Program-made: the position numbers and the translations under genes | The notes under the pieces: model-generated | Database searches by the model: none | Seen by the model: only the letters and a program-made list of their open reading frames with translations | Told to the model about the DNA's origin: nothing | Shown here: positions 58,340-64,000 of the stretch, in pieces | Layout: every line of letters starts with the position of its first letter | Numbering within the stretch: position 1 is the first letter of the stretch | Assembly: GCF_016714285.1 (NCBI RefSeq) | Contig: NZ_JADJNN010000023.1 | Span: 1 to 64,000, forward strand | DNA length: 64,000 nucleotides | DNA from: Nannocystis sp. | GTDB taxonomy: Bacteria; Myxococcota_A; Polyangia; Nannocystales; Nannocystaceae | Direction: 5' to 3'

Positions 58340-59722
58340 TCACGGCAGGGCCGTGAGGTCGAGCGTGGCGACGTGGATGGCGGTGTCGGCCGTGAACGCC
58401 AGGACCACGTGGTCGCCGTGCTGTGCGGCGTGGAGCCGCGCGTTGGCGATGGGGAGCGTCGTGCGCGACGCCTCGCTGGCGGTGAGCGCGGGCAGGTCGA
58501 CGCGCAGCAGCACGAACTCGAGGGAGCTCTGGTCGGTGTCGACGACGTACTCGCAGTTGCATCCGGGGCCGCGGCCGCCGTTGCATGGGTCGCCCTCGAA
58601 GTGCCCGTCGATGTCGCGGATCACGTCGATGTAGGCGAGGACGATGTCGCTGCCGTCGCGCAGGGCGATCGGGTCGCGGTCCAGGCCGTGCGCGGAGATC
58701 TGGCAGGAGCCGCTGCAGGTCGGATGGTTGAACGCGTCGCACCCGTCCTGCGGCAGCGGCGGGGTGTCGGGCAGGACGGTGACCTTCGGGCCCGGGATGC
58801 CGACCTCGATCCCGGTCGGGCCCAGGAACGTGGCTGCGAGGTAGGTCGTGGGGCCGGGCACCAGCGTGGGCACCGCGACCATGTTGCTGCCCGCGAAGCC
58901 GGGGTCCTGGTCGCTGTCGCCGACGCGCACGCGGGGCGTGGCGCCCTCCGGGCTGCTCGCGGCGTAGGCGACGAGCCGGGTGCCGTCGTCGGCGACCGCC
59001 AGCGAGCCCGCGAGCATGGGCAGCCCGAGGTCCTCGATCGACCAGGTCCCGCCGCCGTCTCGCACGGCGAGGGCGAGGCCGGCGGGTCCGTCTTGCAGCC
59101 AGGCGACCAGCGCCGTCAGGGTGTCCTTGTGGGCGACGAAGCCGAAGTTGACCCACACGGCGTTGTCGATGCACGCGATCTGGGTGTCGACCCCGGCCTC
59201 GCGGTGCAGCAGGCGGTAGCCGTCGACCTCGTGGGGGAACAGCAGGTGGGCGGCGTCGGCGTCGTCGACCGCCATCGCGTGGCCGAACAGGCCCGGCTGG
59301 GCGGTGGTCACGGGCACCGGGCTCAGCTCGATCAGCAGCGGGGCCATGCCGCTGGTGGCGGGGTCGACGACCACGCGGGCTTCGCCCGCGGCGGTGATCC
59401 CCGCGACTGGAAACACGCTGCGTTCGCACTGGATCGTCCACTGCTCCGCGGACGGGCAGGAGTCGCACCACACGCCGGGTTCGACCGAGCAGGCGACGGG
59501 GTCGATCATGATCGCCGGCGGCGGCGGATCTCCGTCGCACTCGATGAGAGGGATCGGGGCGCCAGCGTCGGTGCTGGTCGGCGCGGTGTCCGTCTCCGGG
59601 TTCATGCTGGTGTCCCCGCCGGTGGTCTGGGCGTCGGTGTCGGTGCCTCCGGGGTCCTTTGCGCAGGCCAGCAGGGGGAGGGTCGCGAGCGCGGCGATGA
59701 GATAGGACGATCGGAGCGGCAT
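58340..59722 (-). CDS. large lipoprotein of unknown function
   Basis: A 460-residue protein with a signal ending in lipobox LLAC and a short Thr/Asp/Gly-rich linker (DTDAQTTGGDTSMNPETDTA). A roughly 380-residue domain with many short beta-like segments follows (VVVDPATSGMAPLLIELSPV, GLALAVRDGGGTWSIEDLGL), consistent with a propeller-type fold. Two Cys clusters occur: CSVEPGVWCDSC near the start and CDAFNHPTCSGSC, then CNGGRGPGCNC near the end. This is a cell-surface style protein typical of the group. No enzyme motif is visible. Confidence 0.8.
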   Translation of the reverse strand: MPLRSSYLIAALATLPLLACAKDPGGTDTDAQTTGGDTSMNPETDTAPTSTDAGAPIPLIECDGDPPPPAIMIDPVACSVEPGVWCDSCPSAEQWTIQCERSVFPVAGITAAGEARVVVDPATSGMAPLLIELSPVPVTTAQPGLFGHAMAVDDADAAHLLFPHEVDGYRLLHREAGVDTQIACIDNAVWVNFGFVAHKDTLTALVAWLQDGPAGLALAVRDGGGTWSIEDLGLPMLAGSLAVADDGTRLVAYAASSPEGATPRVRVGDSDQDPGFAGSNMVAVPTLVPGPTTYLAATFLGPTGIEVGIPGPKVTVLPDTPPLPQDGCDAFNHPTCSGSCQISAHGLDRDPIALRDGSDIVLAYIDVIRDIDGHFEGDPCNGGRGPGCNCEYVVDTDQSSLEFVLLRVDLPALTASEASRTTLPIANARLHAAQHGDHVVLAFTADTAIHVATLDLTALP

Positions 59723-59869
59723 GGAGAGACCTCTAATTGCAAGCGAATCGATGCGGCCAAGGTATCGCGGTGACCCGCGGTTGTCACGGCTTCGCGGCCC
59801 GGACCCGCTGCTGGACGCCTCGCGGCTGCTCAGGCAGTCAGGCGCGGTAGCGACGATTGCGGGCGAGAT

Positions 59870-60598
59870 TCAGCCCGCGGCGCCCGGCTCGCAGCGCACG
59901 AGGAACACCTTGAATTGCAGCGAGACGAAGATCGGCCGTGGCGCCACCAGCCCGGCCTGCGCGAACAGATCAAACAGCGCAGCATCGGACTCGATGAAGC
60001 GCATCAGCGTCAGGCCCTGACGCCGACGCTCCAGCTCATCCTGCGGGATCCCATGGGAACGCCACCGCCGCAGCTCCACGTCCCACAGCGCCGGGTCCAT
60101 GCCGACGCGGCAGCCCACGACGAGCGGCGCGCCGGGCTTGAGCCGCCGCGTCACCTCGCGGAGCAGCTCGAGGCGCTCCGTCTCCGGCACGTGGTGCAGC
60201 ACCCCGAGCATCTGAGCGCCGTCGAAGGGAGGGCCGGGAGGCAGGCTGTGCAGCTCGCCGACGTGCAGCTGCGTCCGCGCGAGCAGCCCCTCGGCTGCCA
60301 GGCGCTCCCTGGCGACCGCGAGCATGGCGTCGGACGGGTCGACTCCCGTGAAGCGCCAGCCCGGGACGTCGAACTGGTTGTAAGGCACGAGCTCGGCGCC
60401 GGTGCCGAGCCCCACGAACAGCAGGGACGCCGCCTGCTGGCCATCGAGCTGGCTGGCGAGCGCGCTGACGCCGAGCTCATACATCGCTTGCACGCCCGCG
60501 AGCGAGGCAGCAGCCTGGGTGTCGTAATGCGCAGCTCGGTCGGCGTCGAAGCCTGGCACGATCGGGTGAGCAGAGTGAGCGGAGTGGTCGTGGGGCAT
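59870..60598 (-). CDS. class I SAM-dependent methyltransferase
   Basis: A 242-residue protein from ATG 60598. Motif I is LLFVGLGTGAELVPY, with the acidic residue of motif II in FTGVDPSDAML. The post-II segment GELHSLPPGPPFDGAQMLGVLHHVPE and motif III (REVTRRLKPGAPLVVG) complete the Rossmann-like methyltransferase core (about residues 60-160). The His-rich N-terminus (MPHDHSAHSAHP) is unusual. Substrate unknown; it resembles small-molecule (UbiE-like) enzymes. Confidence 0.92.
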   Translation of the reverse strand: MPHDHSAHSAHPIVPGFDADRAAHYDTQAAASLAGVQAMYELGVSALASQLDGQQAASLLFVGLGTGAELVPYNQFDVPGWRFTGVDPSDAMLAVARERLAAEGLLARTQLHVGELHSLPPGPPFDGAQMLGVLHHVPETERLELLREVTRRLKPGAPLVVGCRVGMDPALWDVELRRWRSHGIPQDELERRRQGLTLMRFIESDAALFDLFAQAGLVAPRPIFVSLQFKVFLVRCEPGAAG

Positions 60599-61182
60599 GA
60601 TGGGTTCTCGAGGTGCTTGTGCGGCGGACGATGATGGCTGGAGGATGCGCCGCGGCGCAGGCGGGGGATAGGGCGAAGAGGCATGCCGGATCGGCCGAGA
60701 GTTTGATCGCCCCGAGCCGACGATCCCACCGGGGACATCGGATCCGTCTAGTCTGCGTCATCAAATTGCCTTGCGCGTCCGGCGATCCCGGGCGCCAGGG
60801 CCTCGCTGTCGACCTCGCCAAGGTGCGCGTGCCAGTGCATCGGCCGTGAAGTCGCGCAGCGCGGACAACCAGCCACGCTCTTCGCCACGCGCGCCCGCGC
60901 GTGAACCGTGCCCGACGCAGACCTCGGCGGTTCCCTCGTCCTGCCCGACAGGACCGTCGCCAGGGCCAACGGCCCTGGCTCGCCGCGTGGGCCACTGGCG
61001 GTGCTGCGGCATTTAGAGTGGCCCGGATTTCGCCCTATGCGCGACGCCGAGGACAAGACATGGCGCGCCCGGGACACCGGCGACCCCGCAAGGTGATGCA
61101 GGCCCGCCGTGAGTCGCGGTGAGCAACAGATCGTGCTCCTAGTGCACGTCCCCTCTTGTCGCAGATCGAGTTGCTGAGTACC
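60599..61182. other. intergenic region without a recognised gene
   Basis: About 580 bp between the methyltransferase and the paired ATPase genes. Short open frames occur on both strands, but none has recognisable domains, a convincing start or neighbour-like codon use. A GCGCCGCGGCGC palindrome near 60648 is the only visible structure. It marks the border between strongly GC-rich core DNA and the less biased ATPase genes. Confidence 0.5.
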
Positions 61183-62751
61183 ATGGGGGCCATGCGGGCC
61201 CCAGGACAACAAGCTCAGGAAGTCCTTGACTCCCAATGGGGCGTGTTCGAGTCGCAGTGGCAGACGTGGAAGTGGCTTCGTGACCGACTGCGGAAGTCTG
61301 GCCTTGATCCACACAGCATGCGCGAATTGCGTTCGAGAGATGTGCGCAGTTCTTGGATCATCCTCGCCCAACCGGCTGCCCATCTAATCAAACACTTCGA
61401 GCTGGCTCCGGAAGTGCTCGTCATCTGTTCTCCGTGGGAGGAGTTTCAGGCCAACGATATCCGGGACGCGGAGGAGACGTTCCGGAAAGAGGTTCGCGTC
61501 GACCCTGGATTTGCCCTCGTGGTTACGCACGACAACAGCGCCGAAACGCGACTCCGCCCCGTCGTGCCCGACCATCGCCGCTATCTCTTTGTGCGGGATG
61601 AGGAGTTGAGGACGGCGCAAGACCCGCAAATGTTCTTGCATCGGCTCCTGCGCGACGCGCTCAGCGGCCGTCACCTCTTTGACCTGCGCAACCCTGCAAC
61701 CGGACCGCAGTTCTTCGGCCGCGAGCGAACGTTGGAGGGGCTGGAACGAGACCTTGTCGGTGGCCATTCACTCGGAGTATTCGGACTTCGCAAAGTTGGA
61801 AAGACGTCGCTCCTCCGCCGACTTGCAGCGAAATTTCGCGAGGTTGAACGCGACGCGATGCGTGTCCTGCCAGTAGAGGTCGACCTGCTCGAGATTCCGT
61901 TCAATCGTCGCGACATCGCGGGTGCGGCGGCGCTGATTGATCGAAATCTGCAACACGAGCTAGAGCGCGCCAAGATCACGCTGCCCGGCACGCCGATGAC
62001 AGCATACGATCGACTGGTCGCAGTTGTCGAGTTCGTTCATAGCAAGTTCGGCGCGCGCGTGACGCTGATGTTGGACGAGTACGAGGCTCTCCTTGGCGGG
62101 AAGCTGCCGCTGCGCGATGGTATCGAGCTCCTTGACTGGCTGCGTGGCATCGCGCAATCCCACCCGAATGCCTTCAATCTCGTTCTGGCCGGCCGGAACT
62201 CCAGGCGCCTCGCCCCGGCACGGATCGAGGGGCTCGACAATCCTATGCACCGGTTCTTGCGCAGTGTCCCAGTCTCCGGGTTGGAGCCCGAGGAATGCCG
62301 GACGATGATCCGCAAGATCGGGGGTCGGATGGCCCTGCGGTTCACACCGGAAGCCCTCGATGTCATGGTCTGCGAAACCGGCGGTCATCCCGGCCTCGTT
62401 CGAACGCTGGGAGACCTCGTCGATCAACAGGTCCCGGTCGCGGACCGCAGTCCCGCGACCGTCGACGCCGCGCTCGTCTCGCGTCTCCTTCCGCGCTTCT
62501 CGCGGCAAGTCGACGAAGACATGCGCGAACTGGTCAACGCCTCAAATGATTTTAGTCAGGAGGCCATACACTATCTCACACACACGGCACACAGCTTGCC
62601 ATGGATCGGTGGCCGTATCGAAGCCAGTATCCACGACGCATTGGTCGGCTACGGGATCCTCGAGCGGGGCCGGACCGCTTTCCGAATCGGTCACTTTGGG
62701 ACATGGCTGCGCGAGAATTACGAGACGCCTGTGAGGGCGAGCCATGGCTAA
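61183..62751 (+). CDS. AAA/STAND-type ATPase with novel N-terminal domain (first of a pair)
   Basis: A 522-residue protein from ATG 61183. TTG 61156 and ATG 61192 are alternatives, and no clear ribosome site decides. The first 180 residues form an unrecognised domain with PEVLVICSPWEEFQANDI. Then come FFGRERTLEGLERDL (the FGRE entry motif of STAND-like ATPases), Walker A GLRKVGKTS near residue 200, a Walker B-like VTLMLDEYEALLGG and a sensor-like NLVLAGRNSRR. C-terminal winged-helix-like sequence ends GHFGTWLRENY. It overlaps the next gene by 8 bp, so the two are co-translated. Codons end in A/T more often than in the rest of the window, suggesting transfer. Confidence 0.85.
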   Translation: MGAMRAPGQQAQEVLDSQWGVFESQWQTWKWLRDRLRKSGLDPHSMRELRSRDVRSSWIILAQPAAHLIKHFELAPEVLVICSPWEEFQANDIRDAEETFRKEVRVDPGFALVVTHDNSAETRLRPVVPDHRRYLFVRDEELRTAQDPQMFLHRLLRDALSGRHLFDLRNPATGPQFFGRERTLEGLERDLVGGHSLGVFGLRKVGKTSLLRRLAAKFREVERDAMRVLPVEVDLLEIPFNRRDIAGAAALIDRNLQHELERAKITLPGTPMTAYDRLVAVVEFVHSKFGARVTLMLDEYEALLGGKLPLRDGIELLDWLRGIAQSHPNAFNLVLAGRNSRRLAPARIEGLDNPMHRFLRSVPVSGLEPEECRTMIRKIGGRMALRFTPEALDVMVCETGGHPGLVRTLGDLVDQQVPVADRSPATVDAALVSRLLPRFSRQVDEDMRELVNASNDFSQEAIHYLTHTAHSLPWIGGRIEASIHDALVGYGILERGRTAFRIGHFGTWLRENYETPVRASHG

Positions 62752-64000
62752 TAGCCGCGACAACCCGTACCGAACAGACCTCGTCGCGGATGTGACGTTC
62801 GTTGGCCGCGAGCGCCTGATGAATGAGATCATCGAGAGTGTCCGTGACGGTAGAAACTCGCTCCATGCCGTGATGGGGGGCCGTGGCATGGGCAAGAGTT
62901 CGTTCGCGCAACAACTCAGCAGACTGATCGGTTGCGATGCCCTCAGTCTTGTTGCTTCCGGCACGGTCCAGCAACTCACGGCGAAAATCGACGAGGTGTT
63001 CAAGACCAATCTGACCGCGGGCGACCCTGTGCAAGAGCTCGCTAACGTGCCGGCCCGGCATCCCTCAGGCAGTGCTCTGCTGATTATCGATGAGATCGAG
63101 AAGACGCTCGGTGACCCCCAAGGACGACACTTCCTCGATAACCTACGCGACGCGTACGAGCGAACCAGAGGCCGCTTGGGTGTGCTCGTGCTCGGTGGAA
63201 CGCGGGTTCGAGATCTCCTGCTGGCCGAGTGGTCGCCGTTCCTCCGAATTGTCGGCCTGATCCACGTCCTGACGGGGCTCGAACGTGACGAAGCCGCTGC
63301 CCTGATCCGTGCCCCGCTAAGTCTGGATATTCCCGATGACGTCGTGGACGCTCTGTGGGCCGAGACCGCGGGTCACCCGTGGTTGATCCAAATGTTCATG
63401 GAAGACGCTGTTCGGCGAGCGGCATCGCTCTCGGACGTGTTTAGACACTTGCCCGCCGCCGTGAGGGCATCGGAGGGGAAGTTGAGCGCCATCGCTTTCC
63501 CGATGTGGTGGGAAAATATCCAGGAGCGCGGGCAGGCGGTGTATCGACGGCTCGTGGCTGAACCTGCCGCAGTGCTGCGCGAAGACTGGGTCGCTTGCTT
63601 CGGCAATGACCCGCGTCCGTGGCTTGATGTCCTGGCTTCTACGGGGCTCGCGGCGATGAACGGCGAGCGTGTGCTTGCGCGAGGCTCCATGTTTCGGCGG
63701 TGGATGGAAGGGAACTACCCGACGGCAGATGCACGTCGGCGACCCGGCGACGATCGACTCGATCGATGGCTTGCAGACGTGGGCGTGGACGAGTTCGAGC
63801 AGCTCGTCGTCCGAGCGCTCGCGGCTTGGGCACGGGCGACGGTCGAGTTTCCCGCGGCCGCGGTCAGGAATGACATCGGGGCTGCGTCGGATAATAGCAG
63901 TCTCCAGCCCGAGGCGTTTTTCCAGATGCATGCTCTCATCGCTCTGTTGCAGCACGAACGCGACCTCACGGCGGAACCCGAGGCATTGTCGGTGCGCGCA
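62744..64000 (+). CDS. AAA/STAND-type ATPase, second of the pair (cut by window edge)
   Basis: Starts at ATG 62744 inside the end of the previous gene (overlap ATGGCTAA) and runs open to the window end, 419 codons. VTFVGRERLMNEIIESV is followed by Walker A MGGRGMGKSS (about residue 46) and Walker B ALLIIDEIEKT, then GGTRVRDLLL and a helical lid with TAGHPWLIQMF. The last 80 residues seen begin a new region (VDEFEQLVVRALAAWARATV, then QMHALIALLQHERDL) resembling the start of a C-terminal domain. It probably acts with the upstream ATPase in one complex. Function unknown. A defence role is an inference from fold and pairing. Confidence 0.88.
   Translation, partial: MANSRDNPYRTDLVADVTFVGRERLMNEIIESVRDGRNSLHAVMGGRGMGKSSFAQQLSRLIGCDALSLVASGTVQQLTAKIDEVFKTNLTAGDPVQELANVPARHPSGSALLIIDEIEKTLGDPQGRHFLDNLRDAYERTRGRLGVLVLGGTRVRDLLLAEWSPFLRIVGLIHVLTGLERDEAAALIRAPLSLDIPDDVVDALWAETAGHPWLIQMFMEDAVRRAASLSDVFRHLPAAVRASEGKLSAIAFPMWWENIQERGQAVYRRLVAEPAAVLREDWVACFGNDPRPWLDVLASTGLAAMNGERVLARGSMFRRWMEGNYPTADARRRPGDDRLDRWLADVGVDEFEQLVVRALAAWARATVEFPAAAVRNDIGAASDNSSLQPEAFFQMHALIALLQHERDLTAEPEALSVRA

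Noticed and set aside
60748..61383. 211-codon minus-strand frame between the methyltransferase and the ATPase pair
   Set aside because: It overlaps the ATPase 5' end and has no recognisable domain. One segment looks protein-like but evidence is too thin.

Overview
The window looks like a chromosomal stretch of a myxobacterium, most likely a member or relative of the Nannocystaceae (inference). The DNA is very GC-rich. Three eukaryote-like Ser/Thr kinases are present, two with the HxDFKPxN catalytic loop common in this group. There are many lipoproteins with a lipobox followed by long Thr/Ser/Gly/Asp linkers, a Cys-rich DUF4215-type repeat protein, and possible sterol or lipid-modifying enzymes. 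Nothing here fixes the species.

Layout. Positions 1-6.6 kb are housekeeping: the end of pth, a K+-dependent membrane pyrophosphatase (hppA), the ribosomal protein operon rpsF-rpsR-rplI and dnaB, with a small lipoprotein and a fatty acid hydroxylase/sterol desaturase family gene on the minus strand. From 6.7 to 17 kb come a Ser/Thr kinase, purine nucleoside phosphorylase, a SWIM-SNF2 helicase, two exported proteins, trmO, a Cys-rich lipoprotein and an MFS exporter. From 17 to 22 kb lies an accessory island. Two inverted copies of a 260-bp palindromic repeat enclose a decayed gene, a large metallophosphoesterase-STAND NTPase-tandem repeat protein and gene remnants. From 22 to 32 kb are a carotenoid oxygenase-like protein, a second kinase, an RND efflux pair and an acyl-CoA dehydrogenase. 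From 32 to 39.4 kb are a beta-propeller lipoprotein, a sigma factor-like gene with a small membrane partner, a Rieske oxygenase, a Cys-rich lipoprotein, a bile acid:sodium symporter family protein and a histone deacetylase-like protein. A third copy of the palindromic repeat precedes a likely restriction-modification locus (39.9-42.1 kb) and a PD-(D/E)XK-like protein. From 43 to 60.6 kb are a third kinase with tetratricopeptide-like repeats, a DsbA-like isomerase, an RNA ligase with a structured leader, the DNA-repair protein YedK, a CASTOR/POLLUX-like channel, plsC, pssA, lipoproteins and two small enzymes. The window ends (61.2-64 kb) in two overlapping, less GC-biased ATPase genes that look horizontally acquired.

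Two patterns cut across the gene list. First, the 260-bp repeat occurs three times, folds end to end into a hairpin, shows compensatory base changes in its stem, and borders predicted defence genes each time. Second, almost every gene between about 29.0 and 39.0 kb carries single-base frameshifts and two have internal deletions, while the rest of the window is nearly clean. That points to poor local sequence quality or regional decay, and it limits every call in that stretch. The best candidates for an undescribed system are the metallophosphoesterase-STAND gene with its flanking repeats and the paired ATPases at the right end.
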